64,000 bases of DNA from Scalindua sp964437425 (GTDB lineage Bacteria; Planctomycetota; Brocadiia; Brocadiales; Scalinduaceae), in NCBI GenBank assembly GCA_964437425.1, contig CAYTGO010000006.1:1-64000 (forward strand). Direction: 5' to 3'. A program made the translations under genes and the position numbers. The stretch's first letter is position 1. Each line of letters opens with the position of its first letter. This document shows positions 1-9,700 of this stretch, piece after piece. Under the pieces are notes generated by a model. It made no database searches. It saw nothing but the letters and a program-made list of their open reading frames with translations, and was not told the DNA's origin.

Positions 1-987
1 GATTTCGATATTCCTGAAGAGGTAAAGAGAGAAGCAATAGAAGCAATAGAAGGAGGCTTTAACCGGTATACAAGTACCCAGGGCATACCGGAGCTTGGGG
101 AAAAGATTCTGGAAAAAGCAAGAGTAGAACGCGGTATCAAGGCCGAGAGCATCATGATCACTTCAGGTGTTGCCGGGGCTTTAACCCTTGCGTTTATGGT
201 CCTCATAAACCCCGGAGATGAGGTTCTTGTACCGGATCCGTACTTTGTGTCATTCAAGCATCTTGTGAATTTTTGCGGAGGCAAGGCGAAGTTTATTGAC
301 ACATATCCTGATTTTGAACTTACCCCTGAACGCATCTTACCGTTGATAAGTCCGCGTACTAAAATCCTAATTATTAACAGCCCGTCCAATCCTACAGGTG
401 TAGTTTACAGCCAACAACGTCTTAAAGAAATTAGCGAGATTGCAGAAAAACATAACCTGATAATTATTTCAGACGAAATATACAAGAAATTCGTTTACGA
501 TATTGAGTATCAGAGTATCGGAAAATATCATGAAAATACGGTGACCTGTAACGGTTTCTCCAAATCATACGCAATGACAGGGTGGCGGTTAGGCAGTGCA
601 ATTGGTCCCGCAAATATTATTGATGAGATGATGAAACTGCAGCAGTATACTTACATTTGTGCTCCATCATTTGCGCAGGTAGCCGGTGTGAAGGCCATGG
701 ATATTAATATGGATGCGTATGTAGAAGATTACAGAAAGAAACGTGATTTCGTTTGTGACGGTCTTAAAGAGAGTTACAAGTTAATCAAGCCCGACGGTGC
801 ATTTTATGCCTTCCCTCAAGTACCATGGGGAACTGATGAGGAGTTCGTTACCGAGGCGATAAAGCATGATTTGCTGATCATACCAGGTAGTGTGTTTTCA
901 GAAAAGAAGACTCATTTCAGGATCTCATACGCTGCAACATTCGATACACTAGGGCGTGGAGTTGAAATACTGAACTCCATGGCATAG
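1..987 (+). CDS. Pyridoxal-phosphate aminotransferase, class I/II (5' partial)
   Basis: The frame is open from the first base, so the start lies outside the window; 328 residues remain. The visible part begins with the helix that precedes the N-terminal motif NRYTSTQGIPEL. Fold-type I aminotransferase signatures follow: the cofactor-contact motif NSPSNPTG, the aspartate of SDEIYKKFVYD that binds the pyridine nitrogen, and the Schiff-base lysine in the motif SKSYAMTGWRLG. A C-terminal arginine in HFRISYAAT would bind the substrate carboxylate. The family transfers amino groups between amino acids and 2-oxo acids (aspartate/alanine-type AAT-I subgroup); the substrate cannot be read from sequence. 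It converges on the HDOD gene with only about 13 bp between stop codons. Confidence 0.93.
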   Translation, partial: DFDIPEEVKREAIEAIEGGFNRYTSTQGIPELGEKILEKARVERGIKAESIMITSGVAGALTLAFMVLINPGDEVLVPDPYFVSFKHLVNFCGGKAKFIDTYPDFELTPERILPLISPRTKILIINSPSNPTGVVYSQQRLKEISEIAEKHNLIIISDEIYKKFVYDIEYQSIGKYHENTVTCNGFSKSYAMTGWRLGSAIGPANIIDEMMKLQQYTYICAPSFAQVAGVKAMDINMDAYVEDYRKKRDFVCDGLKESYKLIKPDGAFYAFPQVPWGTDEEFVTEAIKHDLLIIPGSVFSEKKTHFRISYAATFDTLGRGVEILNSMA

Positions 988-1000
988 CACATACAGGTTA

Positions 1001-1903
1001 TTACGAAAAGAACAGCTTTAAGGTATCTGCCTCTTTCTTTACACTTTCATCCAATGTTTGTTGGAATTTGCTCAAGTCGGCTATCTTCCAGTCTATACCA
1101 AACGACCGGGACAGGTTTATCGCATCGCCGTAAAAAAGTTCAGCCTGGAAAGGCTCTCCTTCACCTTCTTTTTCTACATCTTCAGTCTGCATTTCATGAA
1201 CATGTGTAAGAATATCGGCAATATGCACAATTATCGGAAAGAGAGACTGTTTGTCTGCATCCTGCGGGCGGTGATGATAGCCAACAGCGGTTAGCAGGCT
1301 TTCCGGAAACATCCATTTTTTCAGCAGTTTCATTCCAACTTCATCATGAGTCATCCCAAAGACGTCTTTCTCAGTTTCAAAGGACGTGTATTTTATTTTC
1401 AAAGGATTCATGATTTCTAACTGCATCATAAATTCACTGGGAAAGGTGACATACATGGCCAATTTCCCTATATCGTGGACAAGGCCTGCTACAAACAGTT
1501 CGTTGCTTTCGATTTCCAAATCGACAGCAATAGCTTTTGCAGCAAGGGCACAATAGAAGGAGTGCTTCCAGAATTTGTTAATATCAAATTTCCCATCTTG
1601 CTCCAAATTCTTAAAACTATCAAATGCAACGGTAGATATAACCAGGTTCCTGATCTCCTTGAAGCCCAGTATAGTTACTGCGTGTTGGAGGGATGAAACT
1701 TCTCGTGTAAGTCCATAAAACGGAGAATTGGCAATTTTAAGTATTTTTGCAGTCAGGGATACGTCCGGGCTGATAATCTCCATGAGATCATTTGCTGAGC
1801 TTTTTGTGTTAGCAGTGATCTCTAAAACACGAAGCGCTATGGCCGGCAAAGTAGGTATAGATTTAAGTCTGGCAATCAGTGTTGACGCTGCTTGAGAGCT
1901 CAT
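1001..1903 (-). CDS. HDOD domain protein
   Basis: A 300-aa protein filled by one HDOD domain (about residues 10-220). Visible family motifs are IPTLPAIALRVLEI, ILKIANSPFYGL and LQHAVTILGFKEIRNL, with an HD-like pair in LVHDIGKLAMY. HDOD proteins are signalling or regulatory proteins, often placed beside c-di-GMP and two-component genes; most have no shown enzymatic activity, although this copy keeps an HDIGK segment. The ATG at 1903 has a GAGGA ribosome site about 11 nt upstream. It is the last gene of the leftward signalling operon, 48 nt after the receiver-GGDEF-HD-GYP gene, which suggests a role downstream of that system. Confidence 0.9.
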   Translation of the reverse strand: MSSQAASTLIARLKSIPTLPAIALRVLEITANTKSSANDLMEIISPDVSLTAKILKIANSPFYGLTREVSSLQHAVTILGFKEIRNLVISTVAFDSFKNLEQDGKFDINKFWKHSFYCALAAKAIAVDLEIESNELFVAGLVHDIGKLAMYVTFPSEFMMQLEIMNPLKIKYTSFETEKDVFGMTHDEVGMKLLKKWMFPESLLTAVGYHHRPQDADKQSLFPIIVHIADILTHVHEMQTEDVEKEGEGEPFQAELFYGDAINLSRSFGIDWKIADLSKFQQTLDESVKKEADTLKLFFS

Positions 1904-1951
1904 ATCTGTAAAGTCCTCTAATTTTCAAATAATTTTGTCAAAAACTATGTC

Positions 1952-3580
1952 TTAATGCCTGTTTTCTTTCTCACACATTTTTTCACGTGCTTGTTCTAAA
2001 ACCTCTATCGATACAGAAAAGAGCTCTTGCCTCTCAATGATATCAAGGAACAGGGAAACCAGCATTGGATCAAACTGTGTGCCGGCTTTATCAGCGAGTT
2101 CTACGATCATCTCTTCAGGAGATAGTTTGGCCTTATGTAGTCGTCCGGATAACATAGCCGTGATTGCATCAACCATGGCAAATATCCGGGCACCAAGGGG
2201 AATTTCGTTCTCTTTAAGCCCATCGGGATACCCGGTTCCATCAAAGTTTTCGTGGTGATATTGAAGTATCGACTTTTCATTGGCAAAAAAATCGAACGAC
2301 TCAATCAGTTCTGATAGCATATACGGATGGTCCTCAACCTCAACCCTCTCTTCTTTATTTAAAACTTTGTTTTTAGTCTTAAGAGTTTTCCTTAGTAATA
2401 TTTTGAAATAGTCGTGAAAATTTGCTGCACGTTTAAAGGTTTCGATAATGGATGGAGGAAGGGCAAGCTTTTCACTGATGAGTGTAATGTATCTCTTTAC
2501 ATCGTGATTATGCTGCCGGTGTTCATCGGTACTTATATCACGGGTTAAAAGCTCTAAAGACTCTATAGATGATTTCTTTGTTTTTTCTAAGACCACTGAA
2601 ATATTTTCCTTCAGGTGCCCTAGATCGTTGTCTTTACTAATTTTATTATTATTAGATATCCATGAAGGTTTCTTCATGTAAACAGTTATTCTGTTTCTTC
2701 CTTCCGCTTTAGATCGGTAAAGGGCTTTGTCTGCACATGCCATCATCTCTTTGCTCTCTATTAGTTGATGCTGTTTAATAGATGAAATACCTATACTTAC
2801 TGTTACAGTTATTGAATTGTGACCATCATCATATTTTTTCTTTTCACTTGAAGCACGAATTTTTTCAGCTATTTTTTGTGCCCCGGCAATACCGGTATTT
2901 GGGAGAAGTACCATGAACTCTTCTCCTCCATATCGAATAGGAGTATCAGATTTTCGTATATTTTGCTCTAAACCGGCAGCAAATTCACGTAATACTAAAT
3001 CACCAAAGGCGTGTCCAAATGTATCGTTTACGTCTTTGAAATGATCCAGATCAAGCAGAAGACAAGACAAATCGTTTTGATATCTCAGGGCACGTGAGAA
3101 CTCTTTTTCAAGAATTTCTACCATATAGTTACGATTATACAAACCTGTTAGTTTGTCATGGGTTGCTTGATTTTCAAAATTGTCACGTACAGACAAAAGC
3201 TCTTCATTTAATTCAATAATACGCTTTCCTGCCTTCAGGCGAACTCTGAGATCGTTGTGATTGAATGGTTTGATAACATAGTCATCTGCTCCTGCTTCCA
3301 TTCCCTTTACAAAGTCTTCCTGTTCGCCTTTTGATGTGAGCAGTAGGATAAAAGTATACGGTTCTCTCGCCTGTTCTCTAACCCTGCGACATATTTCCAT
3401 ACCATCAATACCAGGCATCATCCAGTCGAGTATCAGAAGGTGAGGTGCATCTTCTGACTGGATGATCTTCCAGGCATCATTGCCATCCTCACACGCCACC
3501 ACTTCAAAACCCATATCTGTCACAGATTTTTCCAACATGTGCCGTGTTACTATTTCGTCTTCTGCAATTAAAACTTTCAT
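1952..3580 (-). CDS. Response regulator with GGDEF and HD-GYP-like domains
   Basis: Domains in order: receiver (about 1-125, phospho-acceptor Asp in LLILDWMMPG, Lys in VIKPF), GGDEF diguanylate cyclase (about 145-305, intact RYGGEEF signature and an RKSD inhibitory site five residues before it), and an HD-GYP-like domain (about 365-510). The last keeps HHENFDGTGYPDG, but the usual HDIGK is HDYFK and the later FDAL segment is replaced by ITAM, so phosphodiesterase activity is uncertain. The protein would make, and perhaps degrade, cyclic di-GMP under phosphorelay control. I chose the ATG at 3580, preceded by AGGA at 8-10 nt; an in-frame TTG at 3601 would add seven residues but overlap the upstream stop codon. 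Confidence 0.93.
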   Translation of the reverse strand: MKVLIAEDEIVTRHMLEKSVTDMGFEVVACEDGNDAWKIIQSEDAPHLLILDWMMPGIDGMEICRRVREQAREPYTFILLLTSKGEQEDFVKGMEAGADDYVIKPFNHNDLRVRLKAGKRIIELNEELLSVRDNFENQATHDKLTGLYNRNYMVEILEKEFSRALRYQNDLSCLLLDLDHFKDVNDTFGHAFGDLVLREFAAGLEQNIRKSDTPIRYGGEEFMVLLPNTGIAGAQKIAEKIRASSEKKKYDDGHNSITVTVSIGISSIKQHQLIESKEMMACADKALYRSKAEGRNRITVYMKKPSWISNNNKISKDNDLGHLKENISVVLEKTKKSSIESLELLTRDISTDEHRQHNHDVKRYITLISEKLALPPSIIETFKRAANFHDYFKILLRKTLKTKNKVLNKEERVEVEDHPYMLSELIESFDFFANEKSILQYHHENFDGTGYPDGLKENEIPLGARIFAMVDAITAMLSGRLHKAKLSPEEMIVELADKAGTQFDPMLVSLFLDIIERQELFSVSIEVLEQAREKMCEKENRH

Positions 3581-3597
3581 TTTTCTATCCTGCTTCT

Positions 3598-4209
3598 TCA
3601 AGATTTCTTAAATTTCTTAAGTTGCGGTGCAACATGTTTTTCATAACATCCGGGACAAACAGAATGAGTAAAATCGGCATCCGAATATTTAACAAAATAT
3701 TCTTCAACCTCTTCCCAGTAGTCTTGGTCATCCCTGATTTTTTTGCAATACGAACAAATAGGAAGGATGCCCTGCAATGTTTTAATATGTTGTAATGAAC
3801 TCTGAAGGTCCTTGATACGGTTGGCCAGTTTTTCCTGTAATTGAAGTACCCGGCAGCCGACACGAATACGCGCCTGCAGCTCGTCCTGTTCAAATGGCTT
3901 TATGATATAATCATCTGCCCCGGAATCAAGCCCTTTAACAATATCCTCTTTTTCATTATGCGTTGTTAATAAAATCGCGTAGACGGGATTTTCTGTATCA
4001 ATCTTACGTAGACGGTGGCATACCTCGACTCCTTCCATCTCTGGCATTGTCCAGTCCAGAATAGCCAGTTTAGGCGCATGCGAATCCTGCAATCTATCCC
4101 ATGCCTGTTTTCCGTTTGAACAGGAGACTGTCTCATAGCCCCATTTATTTAGTACCATTTCAAGATGATGGCGTGAGGTGGTATCGTCTTCTGCGATTAA
4201 AACTTTCAT
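3598..4209 (-). CDS. Response regulator with C-terminal four-cysteine motif
   Basis: A 203-aa protein. Residues 1-120 form a receiver domain with acidic pair EDD, phospho-acceptor in LAILDWTMPEMEG and the conserved lysine in IIKPFEQDE. A coiled stretch follows (about 125-150), then a tail with LPICSYCKKIRDD and, about 30 residues on, SVCPGCYEKH. The two CxxC pairs could bind a metal or act as a redox sensor; the tail is one I recognise from other bacterial response regulators and sensor kinases, with unknown function. There is no DNA-binding or GGDEF domain. The start ATG overlaps the stop of the HPt gene by four bases (ATGA), indicating translational coupling, so the HPt protein is a likely phosphate donor. 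Confidence 0.9.
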   Translation of the reverse strand: MKVLIAEDDTTSRHHLEMVLNKWGYETVSCSNGKQAWDRLQDSHAPKLAILDWTMPEMEGVEVCHRLRKIDTENPVYAILLTTHNEKEDIVKGLDSGADDYIIKPFEQDELQARIRVGCRVLQLQEKLANRIKDLQSSLQHIKTLQGILPICSYCKKIRDDQDYWEEVEEYFVKYSDADFTHSVCPGCYEKHVAPQLKKFKKS

Positions 4210-4550
4210 TTAACAAATTCCTTCAGTGCATTCACCAGATATTCTACCTCTTTTACTAAAGTATTATAAGCCTCTTCAGCCTCGTCCAATCTGTTTTCTC
4301 TGCCCATAATTTCTATTTTCAGGGCAGCTTCAAAAGCGGCTTTTTCTGTAAAGTTAGCAATGGCTCCTTTCAGCTTGTGGGCAGATTTCTCCAGATCCTT
4401 GCCATTGTGGTTGTCAACAGCTTTCTGTATTTCAGAAAATTGTGCGGGGATATCGTTTATAAATATCTCTACCAATTCTGCTAAAAACTCTCCTTCTCCA
4501 TCAAACCTGTCGAGTATCGCATCTTTATCAAATATTCTATTATTTTCCAT
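4206..4550 (-). CDS. Histidine phosphotransfer (HPt) protein
   Basis: A 114-aa all-helical protein with the HPt signature SAHKLKGAIANF; the histidine is the phosphorylation site. The N-terminal part (FDGEGEFLAELVEIFIND) is also typical of HPt modules. It would shuttle phosphate between the hybrid kinases upstream in the operon and a final response regulator. It overlaps the following receiver gene by four bases. About 120 bp without a gene separate it from the CheB-like gene; I see no clear promoter or terminator there. Confidence 0.9.
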   Translation of the reverse strand: MENNRIFDKDAILDRFDGEGEFLAELVEIFINDIPAQFSEIQKAVDNHNGKDLEKSAHKLKGAIANFTEKAAFEAALKIEIMGRENRLDEAEEAYNTLVKEVEYLVNALKEFVK

Positions 4551-4672
4551 CTGCTGTCCAACTAATATCTAATATAGTTACTTATGAATGTTGCTTCGAT
4601 TAGCTTAACAGGAGTCTCATTACTCTTCCAACTAAATTTATTTTAGAAACTCTTAAAAATGTAAGATCCTGA

Positions 4673-5248
4673 CTAATCTCTTAATATTCCCGTCTGTGAA
4701 ATCAATTTCTTACGAATTCCTTCCGGTGGCAGGATATAATCTACCTTTCCGGTGTTAATAGCCGACATAGGCATCCCCCAGATCACACTGGTCTCTTCGT
4801 CCTGGGCAAACGTAACACCACCTATTGACTTTATGTATTCTATTCCTTTCGTGCCATCCATCCCCATCCCAGTCATAATAATCCCGATAATATTGTCTTT
4901 TGCCGTTTTTTTGACTGATTTCATCGTCACGTTTACGGCTGGTTTTACAAAACTTACCTTCGGGCCGCCAACCAGTTGAATCATCCTGTTGTTTAATAGT
5001 CCCAGATGAATTTCACTTGGCGCAAAGTAAACTACTCCGGGTTTAATAGTTTCTCCGTGACTGGCAATTTTAACCTCCATTTCAGTCACACTATTTAATG
5101 ACTGACAAAGTGTTTTGTTTGCACACTTTATCATATGCTGGACAAGTACGATACTTGCGTTCAAACGTGGCAAGCCATTAAAGAAGCTTTTCAATGTTCT
5201 TGGGCCACCTGTTGATATTCCAATAATGACAATATTTCGTTTTTTCAT
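4673..5248 (-). CDS. CheB-type protein-glutamate methylesterase domain, stand-alone
   Basis: About 191 residues that correspond to the catalytic half of CheB only. The esterase triad is visible: Ser in GISTGGPRTL, His in LVQHM, and Asp in MTGMGMDGTKG. The C-terminal GMPMSAINTG motif is also conserved. CheB proteins demethylate or deamidate chemoreceptors and usually carry an N-terminal receiver; here that domain is missing, but a separate receiver gene lies immediately upstream (5279-5653). I chose the ATG at 5248, directly before the domain; an in-frame TTG at 5275 would add nine residues. No CheR or chemoreceptor gene is in the window, so the target is unknown. Confidence 0.88.
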   Translation of the reverse strand: MKKRNIVIIGISTGGPRTLKSFFNGLPRLNASIVLVQHMIKCANKTLCQSLNSVTEMEVKIASHGETIKPGVVYFAPSEIHLGLLNNRMIQLVGGPKVSFVKPAVNVTMKSVKKTAKDNIIGIIMTGMGMDGTKGIEYIKSIGGVTFAQDEETSVIWGMPMSAINTGKVDYILPPEGIRKKLISQTGILRD

Positions 5249-5278
5249 TAATTTTCGTCTGATAGGATCTATCAATAC

Positions 5279-5653
5279 CTACTGCACATACTCAATGTAC
5301 TCCTCCACTGCTTCCAAAAGCTCTTCTGAGGTGAAGGGCTTTCTCACATAGTCCATTACGTATTCTGTCAGTTTTTCCAATTCCGGACCGGGATCATGTA
5401 CTGCCGTAAGCATGCAGATGACGTTTCCTCCGTGCAACCCTGCTTTCTCAATCGCCGAGATTGTGTCCCATCCGTCCATCTCCGGCATCATGACGTCCAT
5501 CAAGATCAAGCCTCTAAAACCTTCTCTCAGCTTATCCAGGCATTTCTCTCCACTTTCAACAACACAGATTGAATGTCCTTTGGTGTTAAGGACAATCTCT
5601 ACGGTGTCCCTGATGGAAGGGTCATCATCCACAACCATTACTTGTTTATCCAT
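5279..5653 (-). CDS. CheY-like single-domain response regulator
   Basis: A 124-aa protein consisting of one receiver domain: acidic cluster VVDDDPS, phospho-acceptor Asp in LILMDVMMPEMDGW, Thr in MLTAV and Lys in VRKPF. There is no output domain. The ATG is preceded by GGAG at a suitable distance. Its stop lies about 30 bp before the CheB-type ATG, so this pair looks like a CheB protein divided into two polypeptides; phosphorylation of this protein may control the esterase in trans. This is inference from gene order. Confidence 0.9.
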   Translation of the reverse strand: MDKQVMVVDDDPSIRDTVEIVLNTKGHSICVVESGEKCLDKLREGFRGLILMDVMMPEMDGWDTISAIEKAGLHGGNVICMLTAVHDPGPELEKLTEYVMDYVRKPFTSEELLEAVEEYIEYVQ

Positions 5654-5685
5654 TTTTTTGCTCCAATTAAATTACTAATTCTCAC

Positions 5686-5752
5686 ACAAACACGAATAAC
5701 ACTCCCCGGACTGGAAAGCGCCGAGGACAAGAAGAGGGAAAACTATTATCTT
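5686..5752 (-). repeat. Copy of dispersed GTCCGGGGAG repeat, at contig edge
   Basis: Read on the minus strand, this stretch contains CTTCTTGTCCTCGGCGC followed by GTCCGGGGAG. The same words occur near 33000, 49390 and 52740 in intergenic DNA. It lies between the CheY-like gene and an assembly gap, and is not the expected coding end of the truncated kinase. A repeat here probably broke the assembly. Confidence 0.6.
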
Positions 5753-5852
5753 NNNNNNNNNNNNNNNNNNNNNNNNNNNNNNNNNNNNNNNNNNNNNNNN
5801 NNNNNNNNNNNNNNNNNNNNNNNNNNNNNNNNNNNNNNNNNNNNNNNNNNNN
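5753..5852. other. Assembly gap (100 N)
   Basis: A run of exactly 100 N, the usual placeholder for a gap of unknown length. It removes the C-terminal half of the kinase ATP-binding domain (roughly 90 residues, about 270 bp expected), so the true gap is probably longer than 100 bp. Confidence 0.95.
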
Positions 5853-6725
5853 CCCGTCAAATGTTACAACTCCATTTCCGTTTGTGTACTTGACGGAGTT
5901 GCTGATGAGGTTGTGAAGCAGTTCCTTTATCAATATTCTGTCTGCTTCAACGTCAAGGGGTGCGGTAGTATTATTTATGACCTTGGTCCCATTCTCTTCA
6001 AAAAGAGGTGAGAGACCTTCAATGATATTTCTGATTTCGCTTACGAGATCAAATTTCTCAAGTTTTAACTGTGTACTGTCAGAACCTAACCGTGCAAATT
6101 GCAGGGTCATTTCAGTCAGTGTTTTCATGTAGTTTACATTATCCATTACCAGATCCAGCATTTTCCTCGATTCGGTGTCCTCCGTTCGATCGGCTACCAT
6201 AGGTAAAAGAGCTACAAGCGGTGTCAGCGGTGTCTTAAGATCGTGACTAAGCTGGTTGACAAATGCATCCTTTTGCTTGAGAAGCTGATTAATCTTCTCT
6301 GTTCTCTGCTCCACACGCTCTTCCAGCTCCTGGTTCAGGGCTGATAACTGGTCCTGTAATCGCCTGGTGCGAAGGGCCGCTTTAACCCGGGCTCGCAATT
6401 CAAATGAGTCGAAAGGTTTTGTGACGTAGTCTACGGCACCCAGATCCAGCCCCTTGACACGGCTCTTATTATCATCTGAAGCAGTAAGGAAGATAATCGG
6501 AATTAAATAATGTTTGGGATCAAGCTTCAGGGTTTGGCAGACATCAAAACCTGACATGTCAGGCAGGTCTATATCCAGAAGGATCAAATCAGGTTTGTTC
6601 TGTTGAACCGATTTCAGTGCACTTTTTCCATCCACCGCTTCGAGTACTTCAAGGCGATCCTTTTTAAGGTGGGCTTTGGCAATGGAAATGATTTTCTGGT
6701 TATCTTCTACAAGCAAGACTTTCAT
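5853..6725 (-). CDS. Receiver-histidine kinase, 3' end lost in gap
   Basis: About 291 residues are visible. The N-terminal receiver (1-120) has the phospho-acceptor in LILLDIDLPDMSG and Lys in VTKPF. A predicted coiled coil (about 125-155) leads to a HisKA domain with the phosphorylated histidine in QLSHDLKTPLTPL, then the start of the HATPase domain with its N box in LLHNLISNSVKYTN. The F and G boxes fall in the gap. The sequence across the gap does not continue the domain in any frame. The ATG at 6725 follows AAGGA at a good distance. A receiver fused in front of a kinase suggests that it is itself driven by an upstream phosphorelay, most simply the hybrid kinase immediately upstream in the operon. 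Confidence 0.88.
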
Positions 6726-6797
6726 ATTAAAATCCTTCTTTGTTCGAAAAACAGTAATTAAATAATGAACGTTGAATATCGAATTTAGAATTCACTA

Positions 6798-9700
6798 TTA
6801 TATGTGCACTTTCCTGCCCCGGTCCGCTGCCTGGCAAAGTGCTTCCAGTTCGTTCAGGGCCGTTGTGCCGGCCTTAGTATCTTCTGCTTTTGCTGCTGCT
6901 TCAAGCACCTTTGCAGCATCAGTCAACATCTGATATCCATAGCTACCGCCGGCTCCCTTCATCTGGTGTGCAAGCCGGCACAGGCCGTCATAATCACCAT
7001 CCATTAACACCTTGCGCATGGCCTGTACCTCATCTTCCAAACCGGCAACAAATTCATCAATAAGCTCAACCAGGTCTGTATCATCTGCATATGCAGAACA
7101 GATCGCTTCTGGTACACTTTGTGTTTTGGTCTCGGGCTCTTCTTGCACTTTTTTATTCAATTGTGAAATCAGGGTCTCTGGTTTCGGATCCTTACCTTTC
7201 AATCCACAATCTGAATTCTGAAATCCGAGATCGTCTTGCTCTTTTCCCTCGTTACTCAGGCTTCTGACAATTGCATCGGCAAGTTCATTTTTGTTGATCG
7301 GTTTGGTGATATAATCATTCATACCTACAGCAAGGCATTTCTCACGATCACCCTTCATGGCATTCGCTGTTATGGCTATTATCGGTATGTTATGATTACG
7401 AACATTTGAATCCGGATTACGTATGGTACCGGTAGCTTCATAACCGTCCATCACCGGCATCTGGCAATCCATTAGCACCAGGTCGTAATCAAATCTCTCC
7501 AGTGATTCGACAGCCTCCTTNNNNNNNNNNNNNNNNNNNNNNNNNNNNNNNNNNNNNNNNNNNNNNNNNNNNNNNNNNNNNNNNNNNNNNNNNNNNNNNN
7601 NNNNNNNNNNNNNNNNNNNNGTTTATTCCGCAAAACAGCCAGGGCAATTTTCTGATTTACAACATTATCTTCTGCAAGAAGTATGCGGATACGTTGTTTC
7701 TGGCTCTCAGTTATAGAGTATTGGGTAACTATTTGATCGGTTGTTTCTTTCTCAACACTTGCAGATTGCCCGGTAATTATTCTGAGGCAATCCAGCAATA
7801 GTGATTGTTTTATCGGCTTGTGCATATATGCCGCAAAGCCCAGTCCTTTAAAGTGCTCAGCATCCCCTCGACTGCCAGCTGAAGTCAGCATCACAAGAAT
7901 CAATTCCTTAAACTGTGGTTCCGCCTTGATTTCCCTGCAAAGTGATTCTCCTTCCATCTCAGGCATAAAGTGGTCAAGCAGGGCAATCTTAAACGGATCA
8001 TTATCGGCAGCAGCTTCACGCAGTTTATTTATGGCTTCCTCTGCCGTGACTGCCTCCTCAACCCGACAATGCCAGGATTCGAGATGTGTTCTGAGGATGT
8101 GAAGATTAGTAATGTTGTCGTCAACAACCAGTACTCGTTTATTCTTTATGTCACCCAGCTCCACAGGGATCTGTAGTTTGTCATAAGTCTGTTTTTTCAC
8201 CACAACAGTAAACCAGAAGGTTGACCCTTCACCCTCTTTGCTTTCCACTCCAATCTGGCCTCCCATTAATTCAGAAATTTGTTTGGAAATTGCCAATCCC
8301 AGTCCGGTGCCGCCATACTGCCTGGTTGTGGAAGCGTCTGCCTGAGAAAATGATTTGAACAACCGATTCAAACGATCAGCAGGTATACCAATTCCGGTAT
8401 CTTTGACATCAAACCGTATTGTGACATGAGATTCAGTCTCTTCAACCATAATTACGTTAATTACGACTTTTCCACTGTCTGTAAATTTGATGGCATTGCC
8501 GATAAGATTAATCAAAATCTGCCTCAACCTCCCCGGATCACCATTTAACAGTGAAGGTACTTCAGGGTTGATAAAAGAGTGCAATTCCAGACTCTTTTCA
8601 TTTGCTTTGGTGGCGAGGATATCAGTGGTACTCTCCACGGCAATACGCAGATCGAAATTTATGTTCTCTATCTCCATTTTCCCCGCCTCTACCTTGGAGA
8701 AATCCAGGATGTCATTAATTATAGTAAGCAAGGCATCTGTGCTGTCTCGGACTGTACTTGCAAATCTACGCTGTTCTTGAGTCAACTTTGTGTCCAGTAA
8801 AAGATCTGCCATGCCCATTATACCGTTCATTGGTGTGCGTATCTCATGGCTCATATTGGCAAGAAAACTACTCTTGGCTGTATTGGCTGTCTCGGCTGCT
8901 TCTTTGGCAACACGTAGCTGTTCTTCTGCCCGTTTCCTTTCTGTTACCCTTCCCAGTTGCGTTGCAAGGGGAGAGATGATCTTCAATAAGTACTCGTCAG
9001 ACTCCTGCTTTTCAGGGGAAAAGAACTCTAACACTGCCACAACCTTTTTTTGCTCAAAAACAGGAAAGGCAAACCCGCTTTTAACGTTGAAATTCTTCGT
9101 TAATTTTGCCCGGGGAAAATTAGGATCTTCTGATAAATCAGTAATCCATGCGGCTTTTCCACTTTTTAACACCCGCCCCGGCAAACCGATACCTTTGGCA
9201 AATGTAGTAGATTCAGTAGTTTTCATAAATGATTCGTACTTCTTATGATGGTCGAAAAACCATAAATCAGAAGGGATCAGGACGTCATTTGAATCCAACA
9301 GATATACATGTCCAAGCGAGAATTTTGTGAACTCACATACCTTACCAATACATGTCCGCATGGCCTCTTCTACAGATGATGCTTCATTGGTTGCAACTGC
9401 TATCTCCTGCAATAAACGAACAAGCTTTGCTTCTCTTTGTAGCGCGATCTCTGCATCTTTACGCGCATCTTCAGCATGTCTGCGTGAAATACCTATGCTC
9501 AACACGTTTGAGAGTTTGCCCAGAAAAATTATCTCGTTTTCTGTCCGCTTGTGGCCTTCAGGAAGATACAGTACTATAACGCCGAGTACATTGTCTTCAT
9601 GCATTATGGGTATGTTGTAGAGTCCTTGCGGCTTCATACCTTCAAAGCGAATATCATGACGATCGTCTATGCAATCAGAGAATTGAATGTTACGTTTCGC

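Noticed and set aside
6798..7478. Separate receiver-HPt protein
   Set aside because: The frame continues upstream to the gap and matches the rest of the receiver begun on the other side, so it is part of the hybrid kinase.
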